A DNA stretch of 9,958 bases from Thiobacillus sp. (GCF_024708915.1 NZ_JANJXQ010000187.1:1-9958), one strand, 5' to 3'. Positions 1-7,798 are shown, counted from the first letter of the stretch. Translations and numbers: made by a program. The notes: generated from the letters alone by a model not told the origin.

Positions 1-177
1 CCGATGCAGGCCAAGATCATGATGATCATGCCGGTGGCGTTTACCGTGATGTTCGTGTTCTTCCCGGCGGGCCTGGTGCTGTACTGGGTCGTCAACAACA
101 TCCTGTCGATCGCACAGCAGTGGGCGATCAACAAGCAGGTCGAGGGCGGTGGCAAAACGGCCTCCGGCAAAGCCTGA
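1..177 (+). CDS. yidC: Membrane protein insertase YidC, C-terminal fragment
   Basis: Partial gene; the 5' end lies outside the window. The 58 visible residues match the extreme C-terminus of YidC/Oxa1-family insertases, which place and fold inner-membrane proteins alone or with SecYEG. Visible are the [18 protein letters not shown] stretch, a hydrophobic segment with the [14 protein letters not shown] motif that forms the last transmembrane helix, and then the short basic tail with AQQWAINKQ typical of Gram-negative YidC. The stop is TGA at 175-177. The gene overlaps the mnmE start by 29 bases, which fits the common rnpA-yidC-mnmE order near proteobacterial origins. Family assignment is secure; the missing part cannot be judged. 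Confidence 0.95.
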   Translation, partial: PMQAKIMMIMPVAFTVMFVFFPAGLVLYWVVNNILSIAQQWAINKQVEGGGKTASGKA

Positions 178-1489
178 CCTGATCGCCGCCATCGCCACCG
201 CGCCCGGCCGCGGCGGGGTGGGGGTGGTGCGGGTGTCGGGGGCGGAGGTCGCCTCGCTTGCCGCAGCGGTTCTCGGGCGCGTGCCGGAAGCGCGGCACGC
301 GACCTTCGCGCGTTTCGTCGATGGCGGCGGCGGGGTGATCGACGAGGGCATCGCGCTTTATTTTGCCGCGCCGCATTCGTTTACCGGCGAGCACGTGCTG
401 GAGCTGCAGGGGCACGGCGGACCGGCGGTGCTCGATCTGATCCTGCAGCGCTGCATTGAACTCGGCGCGCGGCTGGCCGGGCCGGGCGAATTCACCCGGC
501 GCGCCTACCTCAACGGCAAGCTCGATCTGGCGCAGGCCGAGGCGGTGGCCGACCTGATCGATGCCGCCTCGGCCGAGGCGGCGCGCTCGGCCATGCGTTC
601 GCTTTCGGGCGCGTTTTCCGCGCGGATAGCCGAACTGGTCGAGGCGCTCATCCGCCTGCGCATGCTGGTGGAAGCCACGCTCGACTTTCCCGAAGAAGAA
701 ATCGATTTTCTGCAGCAGGCGGATGCCTTCGGCCGCCTCGACCGAATCGACGCCAGCCTCGCCGCGGTGCGCGCGCAGGCGAAACAGGGCGCGCTGCTGC
801 GCGAAGGCGTGACGGTGGTGCTGATTGGCCAGCCGAATGTCGGCAAGTCGAGCCTCCTGAACCAGCTGGCCGGATTCGAGGCGGCGATCGTCACCGACAT
901 CGCCGGCACCACCCGCGACACGGTGCGCGAAGCGATCCAGATTCGCGGAGTGCCGCTGCACATCGTCGACACGGCAGGCCTGCGCGATACCGACGATCCG
1001 CTGGAGCAACTCGGCATTGCCCGTACCTGGGCCGCCGTGGCAAAAGCCGACGTGGCGCTGCTGCTGGTGGATGCGGCGCATGGCCTGGGCGAACGCGAGG
1101 CGGCGATTCTGGCGCGCCTGCCCGAGGTGGCGCGGCTGACCATCCACAACAAGATCGACGTAAGCGCCGAGGCGCCGCGCGCGGCGGACGACGAGGTCTG
1201 GCTTTCCGCCAAAACCGGAGCCGGCGTCGAACTGCTGCGCGGCAAGCTGCTCGAGGCGGCGGGCTGGCAGTCGGCAGGCGAAGGCGCGTTCATGGCGCGC
1301 GCGCGGCATCTGGATGCGCTTGCCCGCGGCGCCGCGCACCTGACAGCCGCACGCCAGGCGGCCACGCAACTGGAACTGTTGGCCGAAGAACTGCGGTTGG
1401 CGCAGGCCGCCCTGTCGGATATCACCGGCGAATTCACCGCCGACGATTTGCTGGGCGAAATCTTCAGCAAATTCTGCATCGGCAAGTAA
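149..1489 (+). CDS. mnmE: tRNA uridine-5-carboxymethylaminomethyl(34) synthesis GTPase MnmE
   Basis: This 446-residue protein matches the usual family length of about 450. MnmE is a potassium-activated, G-domain-dimerising GTPase that works with MnmG to make the (carboxymethyl)aminomethyl group on U34 of certain tRNAs. The N-terminal tetrahydrofolate-binding domain begins [20 protein letters not shown]. The helical domain carries [17 protein letters not shown]. The inserted G domain has G1 GQPNVGKS (227-234), G2 around [10 protein letters not shown]3 DTAG (274-277) and G4 NKID (334-337). The C-terminus is the diagnostic FCIGK, with the conserved Cys at 443. The start is a GTG inside yidC, chosen because the family N-terminus begins only about ten residues later and a GAGG-like ribosome site precedes it. 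The overlap suggests translational coupling to yidC. All catalytic motifs are intact. Confidence 0.97.
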   Translation: MAKRPPAKPDLIAAIATAPGRGGVGVVRVSGAEVASLAAAVLGRVPEARHATFARFVDGGGGVIDEGIALYFAAPHSFTGEHVLELQGHGGPAVLDLILQRCIELGARLAGPGEFTRRAYLNGKLDLAQAEAVADLIDAASAEAARSAMRSLSGAFSARIAELVEALIRLRMLVEATLDFPEEEIDFLQQADAFGRLDRIDASLAAVRAQAKQGALLREGVTVVLIGQPNVGKSSLLNQLAGFEAAIVTDIAGTTRDTVREAIQIRGVPLHIVDTAGLRDTDDPLEQLGIARTWAAVAKADVALLLVDAAHGLGEREAAILARLPEVARLTIHNKIDVSAEAPRAADDEVWLSAKTGAGVELLRGKLLEAAGWQSAGEGAFMARARHLDALARGAAHLTAARQAATQLELLAEELRLAQAALSDITGEFTADDLLGEIFSKFCIGK

Positions 1490-1527
1490 GCGCCCCCGGG
1501 TCTTTTAGCGGGCTGCGCCAGCGCTTA
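1487..1527. repeat. Inverted repeat spanning the mnmE stop codon
   Basis: TAAGCGC (1487-1493, beginning with the mnmE stop codon) is perfectly complementary to GCGCTTA (1521-1527). A shorter inner pair, CCCG (1495-1498) with CGGG (1509-1512), could extend the fold. No T-run follows the right arm, so it is not a canonical intrinsic terminator. It could be a 3'-end stabilising or attenuating hairpin between mnmE and the ABC transporter gene, or chance in GC-rich DNA. Confidence 0.3.
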
Positions 1528-1564
1528 TGCTTGAAACGTGTTCCTTCCCTCAGGATGGCCCGTC

Positions 1565-3331
1565 ATGCTGACCTGGCGTGGTATCGCCGACGAACTCAAA
1601 ACCCACCGTGCGCGGCTGCTGCAGGGCAACCTCGTTGCCTTGCTGGCGGTGGTGGCGGCGGTGCCGGTGCCGCTGCTGCTGCCGTTGATGGTGGACGAAG
1701 TGCTGCTGCATCACCCGGGCAAGATGGTCGCCGCCTTCGGCGCGTGGTTTCCGGCCGCCTGGCACGGCCCGCTGCTGTTCATCGGCATGGCGCTGCTGCT
1801 GACGGTGGGGCTGCGGCTGATATCGATCCTGCTCAACGTATGGCAGGGACGGACGTTTTCGCTGCTGGCCAAGGACGTCGTGTACCGCATCCGGGTGCGG
1901 ATGCTCTCCCGGCTGTCGCGCATTGCGCTGTCGGAATTCGAGACGGTGGGTGCCGGCCGGGTCACCTCGCATTTCGTGACCGATCTCAACGCCATCGACA
2001 GCTTTCTTGGCTCGTCGATTTCGGGTTTGGTCGTGTCGGTGCTGACGCTGGTGGGGGTGGCGGCCGTGCTGTTCTGGATGCACTGGCAGCTGGCGTTGTT
2101 CATTCTGCTGCTGAATCCGGTCGTGATCCTGTTTTCCGTCCGGCTCGGCAAGCGGGTGAAGGATCTGAAAAAGCACGAGAACCGCGCCTTCGAGGTGTTT
2201 CAGGAAACGCTGTCCGAGACGCTCGATGCCTTGACGCAGATTCGTGCGATGAACCGCGAAAAGTATTATCTGGCGCGGGTGACCGCAAAGGCGGCCGACA
2301 TCCGCCAGCACGCGGCGGCGTTTGCCTGGAAGTCGGATGCGATGAGCCGGATTTCCTTCTTCGTTTTCCTCACCGGCTTCGATGCCTTCCGTGCCGGCGC
2401 GATGTTGATGGTGGTGTTTTCCGACCTCTCCATCGGCGAGATGCTGGCGGTGTTCGGCTACCTGTGGTTCATGATGACCCCGGTGCAGGAACTGGTGAAC
2501 ATGCAGTACGCGTGGTTTGCCGCCAATGCCGCGCTGGGACGGATCAATGCCCTGCTCGGCCTGCACGGCGAACCGCAGCACCCCGCGCTGCGCGATCCGT
2601 TCGCCGGCCAGCCCACGGTCGGCATTGCGCTCGACCATGTCAGTTTCGCCTATGCGGATGGCGAGACGGTGCTGGACGACGTCAGCCTCACGGTGGCGGC
2701 GGGCGAAAAGGTGGCGCTGGTGGGGGCCTCCGGCGGCGGCAAGTCGACTCTGGTGCAGGCCTTGCTGGGACTGTATCCGGTCCGCGCCGGGCGGATCCTG
2801 TATGGCGGCACGGCGGTTACCGAGATCGGCTGGGAAACCGTGCGCGAGCATGTCGGCGTGGTGCTGCAGCACCCGGTGCTGTTCAACGACAGCGTGCGCG
2901 CCAATCTGACCCTGGGGCGCGAAGCCGGCGACGCCGCGCTGTGGCAGGCGCTGGAGATCGCCCAGCTGAAGGACGCCATCGCCGCGCTGCCGCATGCGCT
3001 GGATACGGTGGTGGGACGGCAGGGCGTGCGCCTGTCCGGCGGGCAGCGGCAACGCCTGGCGATTGCGCGCATGATCGTCGCCAAACCCCAGATCGTCATC
3101 CTCGACGAAGCCACCTCTGCGCTCGACACCGATACCGAGCGACGCTTGCACCAGGCGCTGAGCGGATTTCTGAGCGGACGCACCACCCTCATCATCGCCC
3201 ATCGGCTGTCCGCCGTACGGCAGGCTGACCGCATCCTGGTGTTCGAAAACGGCCGGGTGGTGGAAGAGGGCGGCCACGATGAGTTGATCGGGCGCGGCGG
3301 GCTGTATCACAAGCTTTACCATCACGCATAG
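1565..3331 (+). CDS. ABC exporter half-transporter (fused permease and ATPase)
   Basis: This 588-residue protein has the layout of type IV (MsbA/McjD-like) ABC exporters, which act as dimers in the inner membrane. Six hydrophobic segments lie near residues 20-41, 68-91, 151-171, 174-193, 262-284 and 290-306. The ATPase domain follows, with Walker [10 protein letters not shown] (387-395), Q-loop Gln435, signature LSGGQ (490-494), Walker [10 protein letters not shown] with D514 and E515, and the switch His546 in IIAHRLS. All catalytic residues are present, so it should be active. I chose ATG 1565 because an AGGA ribosome site lies about nine bases upstream; an in-frame GTG at 1538 would add nine residues. 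It stands 75 bases after mnmE with no dedicated partner gene, so it is probably a homodimer. The substrate (lipid, drug or peptide) cannot be told from sequence, and I do not assign msbA. Confidence 0.9.
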   Translation: MLTWRGIADELKTHRARLLQGNLVALLAVVAAVPVPLLLPLMVDEVLLHHPGKMVAAFGAWFPAAWHGPLLFIGMALLLTVGLRLISILLNVWQGRTFSLLAKDVVYRIRVRMLSRLSRIALSEFETVGAGRVTSHFVTDLNAIDSFLGSSISGLVVSVLTLVGVAAVLFWMHWQLALFILLLNPVVILFSVRLGKRVKDLKKHENRAFEVFQETLSETLDALTQIRAMNREKYYLARVTAKAADIRQHAAAFAWKSDAMSRISFFVFLTGFDAFRAGAMLMVVFSDLSIGEMLAVFGYLWFMMTPVQELVNMQYAWFAANAALGRINALLGLHGEPQHPALRDPFAGQPTVGIALDHVSFAYADGETVLDDVSLTVAAGEKVALVGASGGGKSTLVQALLGLYPVRAGRILYGGTAVTEIGWETVREHVGVVLQHPVLFNDSVRANLTLGREAGDAALWQALEIAQLKDAIAALPHALDTVVGRQGVRLSGGQRQRLAIARMIVAKPQIVILDEATSALDTDTERRLHQALSGFLSGRTTLIIAHRLSAVRQADRILVFENGRVVEEGGHDELIGRGGLYHKLYHHA

Positions 3332-3356
3332 AACGCTCGGGAAAATCAGCGTTTTC

Positions 3357-3365
3357 TGATACACT
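3357..3365 (+). promoter_or_regulatory. Candidate extended -10 promoter element for the helicase gene
   Basis: TG-A-TACACT fits the extended -10 pattern TGnTATAAT with four of six hexamer matches. No good -35 hexamer lies at standard spacing, which extended -10 promoters can tolerate. It is the best promoter candidate I see between the ABC gene and the helicase gene. It is a pattern match only. Confidence 0.35.
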
Positions 3366-3645
3366 CCGTCGAGTTGTGCATACAGCAGTGGGCAGATCTG
3401 GCTTTTGCCGCCGTGCCTCGGGACTGTTCTCACAGCCCCATCGTCTTCGACCTCTCTTTTGTGCCGCCGGTTGGTTTCCGCAGCCGGCAGTGACAAGTCT
3501 TGTGGTTGGCGCCGATGTGATCGACGCGACCCGTTGGGCGGTCAGGAATTCATCCATTCCAAACGCCGCTTATTTCCGGTTCGTATTTCTGACCTGTCTG
3601 GTTCAGTACCGGGCGCAGGTTTGTTTTGCGCGTTTGAGCGCACTG

Positions 3646-3653
3646 AAAAAGGG
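3646..3653 (+). promoter_or_regulatory. Ribosome-binding site that fixes the helicase start
   Basis: AAAAAGGG lies six bases before ATG 3660. It supports that start over the in-frame upstream extension from about 3405. It follows directly after the small TGCGC/GCGCA hairpin, so its accessibility could depend on leader folding. Confidence 0.6.
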
Positions 3654-3659
3654 TTTGCC

Positions 3660-5300
3660 ATGAGCTTTTCCGAACTGGGGCTTGATCCCCTCATCCTTAA
3701 ATCCGTGCTGGCTGCGGGCTATGAAAACGCCACCCCCGTCCAGATGCTGGCGATTCCCGCCGCGCTGACCGGCGGCGACCTGCTGGTGTCGTCGCATACC
3801 GGCAGCGGCAAGACGGCGGCATTTCTGCTGCCGTCGATCCAGCGTCTGCAGGCCGAGCCGACGGTCAAGAGCATGGGCCCGCGCGTGCTGGTGCTGACCC
3901 CGACGCGCGAACTCGCGCTGCAGGTCGAGAAATCCGCCATGACCTATGGCAAGGATCTGCGCCGTTTCCGCACCGCCTGCCTGGTCGGCGGCGCGCCCTA
4001 CGGCCTGCAGTTGAAGCGCCTGTCGCAGCCGGTCGACGTGGTGGTGGCGACCCCCGGCCGCCTGATCGACCATCTGGAGCGTGGCAAGATCGACTTCTCG
4101 CGCCTGGAAGTGCTGGTGCTGGACGAAGCCGACCGTATGCTGGACATGGGTTTTGTCGACGACATCAAAGCCATTGCCGCGCGTTGCCCGGCCGAGCGCC
4201 AGACCCTGCTGTTCTCGGCCACGCTCGACGGCGTGGTGGGCAACCTGGCGCGCGAATTGACCCGCGACGCGCAGCGCATCGAGATCGAAGCGGTGCCCCA
4301 GAAGGAATCCAAGATCGAGCAGCGCCTCTTGTTTGCCGACAACATGGATCACAAAAACCGTCTGCTCGACGCACTGCTGCGCGATGTGGAGATGACCCAG
4401 GCGATCGTATTCGCCTCGACCAAGCGCAGCACCGAGGAAATCTCCGACCTCTTGGCCGACAGCGGATTTGCTTCCGACGCGCTGCACGGCGACATGCAGC
4501 AGGGCCAGCGTAACCGTGCGCTGCAGCGTCTGCGTGAAGGCCGCACCAAGGTGCTGGTCGCCACCGACGTCGCCGCACGTGGCATCGACGTGGCGGGTAT
4601 CAGCCACGTCATCAACTTCGACCTGCCGCGTCAGGCCGAGGATTACGTCCACCGCATCGGCCGTACCGGGCGCGCCGGCCGCACCGGTATCGCAGTGAGC
4701 TTTGCCGGCATGCGCGAAGGCGGACTGGTGAAGAACATCGAGCGCTACACCGGCAACCGCATCGAGGTGCACACCCTGCCGGGACTGGAGCCGACCCAGA
4801 AACCGGCGTCCGGACGGCCCGCTGCGGGCCGTCCGCGCAGCAACAATGGTCCGCGCGGCGGCTTCGGCGACAAGCGCAGCTTTGGCGAGCGCGAACCCCG
4901 CAGCTACGGCGACCGCCCGCCGCGTGGCGACAGCCGCGACAATCGCGACCGTGGCTATCGGGCCGATGCGCGTCCCGTGGGCGACCGGCCGGGCCGCGGC
5001 AACCGCTTTGAAAATGCCGTGCACGGCCCGTCCGACGTGCCGCGTATGACCGGCGACCGTCCGCCGCGCCACGACGCGTATCGTGGCGCGGCAGCCCCTG
5101 CGCCCAAGGCCGAAGTCAACGGCAACAGTGTTGAATACTGGGCAAAACGCGAGCGCGAGGCGAAGGCCAAATCCGCCGGCGCCAGCCGTAGCTACGGCGA
5201 TCGCGGCAACGGTGCGCGACCTGGCCAGCCGCGCAGCTTCGGCAATGACAACCGTGGCGGCGGCAACCGCAGCGGTGTGCGCGGACGCTTCAAGGACTGA
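3660..5300 (+). CDS. rhlE: DEAD-box ATP-dependent RNA helicase, RhlE type
   Basis: This 546-residue protein unwinds short RNA duplexes; RhlE-type enzymes act in ribosome assembly and in RNA turnover with RNase E. The motifs run in order: Q-motif region from FSELGLD to TPVQ (about 3-29), motif I SHTGSGKT (45-52), Ia PTRELALQ, Ib TPGRLIDH, II DEAD (155-158), III SAT (186-188), IV IVFAST, V ATDVAARGID and VI HRIGRTGR (331-338). All are intact. From about residue 378 a tail of roughly 170 residues is rich in Gly, Arg, Asp and Asn, with recurring RSYGDR, RSFGER and DRPPR units. This is a disordered RNA-binding extension typical of betaproteobacterial RhlE proteins. The start follows a good ribosome site, and the Q motif begins right after it. 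RhlE is the best subfamily fit; another RhlE-like paralogue is possible. Confidence 0.92.
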   Translation: MSFSELGLDPLILKSVLAAGYENATPVQMLAIPAALTGGDLLVSSHTGSGKTAAFLLPSIQRLQAEPTVKSMGPRVLVLTPTRELALQVEKSAMTYGKDLRRFRTACLVGGAPYGLQLKRLSQPVDVVVATPGRLIDHLERGKIDFSRLEVLVLDEADRMLDMGFVDDIKAIAARCPAERQTLLFSATLDGVVGNLARELTRDAQRIEIEAVPQKESKIEQRLLFADNMDHKNRLLDALLRDVEMTQAIVFASTKRSTEEISDLLADSGFASDALHGDMQQGQRNRALQRLREGRTKVLVATDVAARGIDVAGISHVINFDLPRQAEDYVHRIGRTGRAGRTGIAVSFAGMREGGLVKNIERYTGNRIEVHTLPGLEPTQKPASGRPAAGRPRSNNGPRGGFGDKRSFGEREPRSYGDRPPRGDSRDNRDRGYRADARPVGDRPGRGNRFENAVHGPSDVPRMTGDRPPRHDAYRGAAAPAPKAEVNGNSVEYWAKREREAKAKSAGASRSYGDRGNGARPGQPRSFGNDNRGGGNRSGVRGRFKD

Positions 5301-5330
5301 TCGCCAGTCCGATTGCCGGCAATAGCCAAC

Positions 5331-5361
5331 AAGGGGGTTTCACGTGAAACCCCCTTTTTTT
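5331..5361 (+). terminator. Strong intrinsic terminator after rhlE
   Basis: A perfect 26-bp palindrome (5331-5356), with a G5 arm and a C5 arm around TTTCACGTGAAA, runs into seven consecutive Ts (5355-5361). It begins 30 bases after the rhlE stop. The transcript would form a long GC-clamped hairpin followed by a U-tract, a textbook Rho-independent terminator. It separates rhlE from the pxp operon. The core is also a parS-like sequence, listed separately. Confidence 0.92.
5336..5351. promoter_or_regulatory. parS-like ParB-binding site, site 1 (inside terminator)
   Basis: GGTTTCACGTGAAACC matches the widely conserved chromosomal parS consensus TGTTNCACGTGAAACA at 14 of 16 positions, differing only at the outermost bases. 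It is the same 16-mer as site 2 in pxpA. The flanking G and C runs extend it into the rhlE terminator. The parS reading is inferred from the consensus, from repetition in the window, and from the origin-proximal gene context. Confidence 0.7.
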
Positions 5362-5423
5362 ATGCCGCGATCGACGCCGGGTTCCTTTTGCATAGGCGGC
5401 CCGTTTTTGGCGGGCGAGTTTGC

Positions 5424-5429
5424 GATAAT
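5424..5429 (+). promoter_or_regulatory. Candidate -10 element for the pxpBCA operon
   Basis: GATAAT matches five of six bases of the -10 consensus and lies about 65 bases before the pxpB start, downstream of the rhlE terminator, where a promoter is needed. I find no convincing -35 hexamer at 16-18 bases, so this is tentative. Confidence 0.35.
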
Positions 5430-5493
5430 GCAAGGCGAGCCGTTTACATGCTGGGATTGCCTGTAGCGCATCGCACGGATCATTCGCCGGATC

Positions 5494-6159
5494 ATGCCAA
5501 ACACCGAAATGACGTTTCCCAAAACAAAGCGACAAACCGTTCAACCGGCCCTGGCGTGGCGCTGGATGAGCGAGCGCGGCTTGCGGGTGGCGACGGGGGA
5601 GGCAACGCTGGCATGCTACGCCATGCTGAGCACCAAGAATTTTTCGGAGCTTGAAGATGTCATTCCCTCGGATGGCAGCTTGCTGCTGATATTGCGGCGC
5701 GGTGCGGCGGTTTCGCCGGACTTGCGCGCAGCGCTGGCGGCGCCGCTGTCGTATGCCTCGGCGGCAAGCGGCAAGCTGCACGAGATCGGGGTGGCGTATG
5801 GGGGAGCCGCCGGGCCGGATTTGCCGCGGCTGGCGGAACAGGCGGGCATGGATACAGCCAGCTATATCCATAGCCATGCGGCCGTGGAGTACACCGTCGC
5901 TTTCCTGGGTTTCCAGCCAGGGTTTCCCTATTTGCGCGGGCTGCCTTTCGCCCTCCACGCACCGCGCCGGGCGTCGCCGCGGCTCCGGGTGGCGGCGGGG
6001 AGCGTGGCCATCGGCGGCGCATACGCGGGCATTTACCCGGCCGGCGGGCCCGGCGGCTGGCAGATCATCGGCCGCACCACAGCCGTATTGTTCGATCCGC
6101 AGCGTCATGCGCCCGCCTTGCTGATGCCGGGCGACCGTGTGCGTTTTGTGCCCCGATGA
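5494..6159 (+). CDS. pxpB: 5-oxoprolinase subunit PxpB (KipI family)
   Basis: This 221-residue protein is close to the family's usual 210-240. PxpB joins PxpC and PxpA to form the prokaryotic ATP-dependent 5-oxoprolinase, which opens the damage product 5-oxoproline (pyroglutamate) to L-glutamate in the cytoplasm. Family signatures are GFQPGFPYLRGLP (139-151), PRLRVAAGSVAIGG (162-175), and GIYPAGGPGGWQIIGRT (179-195), near the C-terminal cyclophilin-like domain. The terminal PGDRVRFVPR is also typical. The start is uncertain: ATG 5494 has only a weak GGA upstream, and in-frame ATGs at 5509 and 5566 are possible. The family-like region begins near SERGLRVATGEATL, so up to 24 residues could be extra. 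It is the first gene of the pxpBCA operon. Homologues named KipI inhibit a sporulation kinase in Bacillus, which is irrelevant in this context. Confidence 0.92.
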   Translation: MPNTEMTFPKTKRQTVQPALAWRWMSERGLRVATGEATLACYAMLSTKNFSELEDVIPSDGSLLLILRRGAAVSPDLRAALAAPLSYASAASGKLHEIGVAYGGAAGPDLPRLAEQAGMDTASYIHSHAAVEYTVAFLGFQPGFPYLRGLPFALHAPRRASPRLRVAAGSVAIGGAYAGIYPAGGPGGWQIIGRTTAVLFDPQRHAPALLMPGDRVRFVPR

Positions 6160-7061
6160 TCGAAGTGCTGCGCGCCGGCCGGTGCGACCTGGTGATGGAT
6201 CTGGGCCGGCCCGGCTGGGGGGCGTTCGGCGTGCCCGCAGGCGGCGCGGCCGATCCGTCGGCGCTGGTGGCGGCCAACCGGCTGGTTGGCAACGATGACG
6301 CCGCCGCCGGGCTGGAAATCATGCTGGCAGGACCGTCGTTGCGGTTTCCGCTGGGGGGCGTCGTGGCGCTTACCGGTGCGCGCTTCGTGGCGACACGCAG
6401 CAAGGGGGGCGCACCGGCGTGGAACGAAACCCTGTTGCTGGCGGCAGGCGAGGTCCTGAGCCTGGAGCGGGCGGAGACGGGTTGCCGCTGCTGGCTGGCG
6501 GTGCGCGGCGGGCTGGCGGTGCCGTGCGTGCTGGGCAGTCGCAGCACGCTGTTGCCGGCCGGGTTCGGCGGATACCTGGGGCGCGCGCTGCGGACGGGCG
6601 ATACGCTGGCATGCGCTACCCCGGCGGGCGAAATGCATCTGCTGCGCGCCCGTCCCCCCGTCCCGCCGCTGGACGCGCCGCTGCGGGTGGTGGCGGGACC
6701 GCAGGCCGGCTGGTTCGACGATGCCGGACTGACGGCATTTTTTTGCGGCAGCTATCGGGTGGCTGCCGCATCCGACCGGCGCGGGCTGCGCCTGAGCGGG
6801 CTGGCGGTGACGCATGCCCGGGCTGAATTGCCGTCGCAGGGCGTGTTGCCCGGGACGGTGCAGGTTCCGCCCGACGGCCAACCGATCATTCTGGGCTGGG
6901 ACGGTCCGGTGACCGGCGGCTACCCGGCGATCGCTGCCGTGATCGCCGCCGACTGGCCGCGGCTGGCGCAATTGCGGCCGGGCGATGCGGTGCGGTTTGC
7001 AACCGTCGAGGCAGAGACGGCGCAGACGCCTGCACCATGGGCGATCGAGGCGCTGGCATGA
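6156..7061 (+). CDS. pxpC: 5-oxoprolinase subunit PxpC (KipA / biotin-dependent carboxyltransferase-like family)
   Basis: This 301-residue protein fits the family (about 300-330). It pairs with PxpB as part of the 5-oxoprolinase complex; related domains occur in urea amidolyase, which explains the older carboxylase naming. Visible are the N-terminal DLGRPGWGAFGVPAGGAAD, then NRLVGN, CWLAVRGGLAVP with LGSRSTLLP, and the diagnostic C-terminal PSQGVLPGTVQVPPDGQP (226-243) followed by GGYP (254-257). The start ATG overlaps the pxpB stop as ATGA (6156-6159). No ribosome site precedes it, so translation probably depends on coupling to pxpB. The position usually written SEGV is SQGV here, a mild substitution. 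No damage is visible. Confidence 0.93.
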   Translation: MIEVLRAGRCDLVMDLGRPGWGAFGVPAGGAADPSALVAANRLVGNDDAAAGLEIMLAGPSLRFPLGGVVALTGARFVATRSKGGAPAWNETLLLAAGEVLSLERAETGCRCWLAVRGGLAVPCVLGSRSTLLPAGFGGYLGRALRTGDTLACATPAGEMHLLRARPPVPPLDAPLRVVAGPQAGWFDDAGLTAFFCGSYRVAAASDRRGLRLSGLAVTHARAELPSQGVLPGTVQVPPDGQPIILGWDGPVTGGYPAIAAVIAADWPRLAQLRPGDAVRFATVEAETAQTPAPWAIEALA

Positions 7062-7768
7062 TCGAACTGAATGCCGATATTGGCGAAGGCTGCGACGACG
7101 CCAGCCTGATGCCCTATCTTGCGCGGGTGTCGATTGCCTGTGGCGGGCATGCCGGCGACGCCGCCAGTATGACGGCGGCGCTGCAGCTGGCGGCGGAATA
7201 CGGCGTGGCGGTGGGCGCGCATCCGGGTTATCCCGACCGCGCCCGGTTTGGCCGCCGGGCGCTGGCCGCGTCGGAGGAGGACATTGCGGCATGGGTGACG
7301 CAGCAGCTGGAGACGCTGGCCGAGCAGGCTGCGCGCCTGGGATTGCGGCTGGCGCACGTCAAACCGCACGGTGCGCTGTACAACACGGCGGCGCAGGATG
7401 AACGGGTAGCGCGGGCAATCGCCCGCGGGGTGGCGGTGCTGGACCCGGCGTTGATACTGCTGGGCTTGTCCGGATCGCAGTTGATTGCTGCAGGGCGGGC
7501 TGCGGGTTTGCCGGTGTTGAACGAGGCATTTGCCGACCGCCGTTACCGGGCCGATGGCCAACTGGTTTCACGTGAAACCCCGGGTGCCTTGATCGCCTCG
7601 CCGGACTTGGCGGCGCAGCAGGCGCATGCGCTTGCACATGGTGAACCGGTTTCCGCGTTCAGCGGCGCTACCATCTGGGTGCAAGCGGACACGATCTGCC
7701 TGCACAGTGACACCCCCGGCGCATTAAAAATTGCCCGAGCCGTCCATGCCGCGCTCAATCGCGGATAA
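7058..7768 (+). CDS. pxpA: 5-oxoprolinase subunit PxpA (LamB/YcsF family)
   Basis: This 236-residue protein is the third 5-oxoprolinase subunit, with a deacetylase-like barrel fold. Motifs are LNADIGEG (4-11), CGGHAGD (28-34), GAHPGYPD (53-60), RFGRR, HVKPHGALYN, EAFADRRY and HSDTPGALKIARAV near the C-terminus. I chose ATG 7058 because it matches the family start, overlaps the pxpC stop as ATGA, and has GAGG about eight bases upstream; ATG 7037 would add seven residues that look unlike the family. The loop after GEG is shorter than in the E. coli-type protein, going straight to CDDASLMPYL. An embedded parS-like site encodes VSRET (170-174) where homologues usually have a V-P-R type sequence. 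With pxpB and pxpC it forms a complete, coupled operon. Confidence 0.93.
   Translation: MIELNADIGEGCDDASLMPYLARVSIACGGHAGDAASMTAALQLAAEYGVAVGAHPGYPDRARFGRRALAASEEDIAAWVTQQLETLAEQAARLGLRLAHVKPHGALYNTAAQDERVARAIARGVAVLDPALILLGLSGSQLIAAGRAAGLPVLNEAFADRRYRADGQLVSRETPGALIASPDLAAQQAHALAHGEPVSAFSGATIWVQADTICLHSDTPGALKIARAVHAALNRG
7564..7579. promoter_or_regulatory. parS-like ParB-binding site, site 2 (inside pxpA)
   Basis: GGTTTCACGTGAAACC is a perfect 16-bp palindrome, identical to site 1 and matching the parS consensus at 14 of 16 positions. It lies in the pxpA reading frame as ...L-V-S-R-E-T-P. It uses the AT-richer codons GTT, TCA and GAA in a gene dominated by G/C-ending codons, which suggests the DNA sequence rather than the peptide is under selection. 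Confidence 0.7.
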
Positions 7769-7798
7769 TTCCGCTCCTCCGCTTGTTGATGCCTGATC

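Larger units (their letters stand above)
3332..3659 (+). other. Gene-free region: weak 3' hairpin, promoter and long leader of the DEAD-box helicase gene
   Basis: These 328 bases hold no reading frame resembling a protein family. At the left edge AACGCT (3332-3337) pairs with AGCGTT (3348-3353), followed by TTCT, a weak candidate terminator for the ABC gene. A plausible extended -10 follows at 3357-3365. Transcription from there would give a leader of nearly 290 bases. Just upstream of the ribosome site, TGCGC (3627-3631) pairs with GCGCA (3638-3642) around a six-base loop. Long structured leaders are common on cold-regulated RNA helicase genes, so post-transcriptional control is possible, but I recognise no named riboswitch or RNA family here. 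Confidence 0.5.

Noticed and set aside
392..397. CACGTG in mnmE as a further parS
   Set aside because: Flanks are GAG and CTG rather than GTTT and AAAC, so only the generic six-base core matches.
128..1369. Long open minus-strand frame opposite mnmE
   Set aside because: Shadow frame in GC-rich DNA; its composition is Arg/Gln/His-rich without any domain, and the plus strand encodes an intact MnmE.
1550..3496. 648-codon open minus-strand frame opposite the ABC exporter gene
   Set aside because: No recognisable motif and extreme His/Gln/Arg content, typical of antisense to a GC-rich gene; the plus strand has every ABC motif.
3405..3659. 85-codon N-terminal extension of the helicase frame
   Set aside because: The sequence is unlike any DEAD-box N-terminus, and a good ribosome site precedes ATG 3660, after which the Q-motif region starts at once.
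3376..3663. Small plus-strand frame of 95 codons in the helicase leader
   Set aside because: No family resemblance, biased composition, and it overlaps the helicase start; more likely untranslated leader.
4576..4581. CACGTG in rhlE as a further parS
   Set aside because: It is part of the conserved ARGID codons of motif V and the flanks do not match parS.
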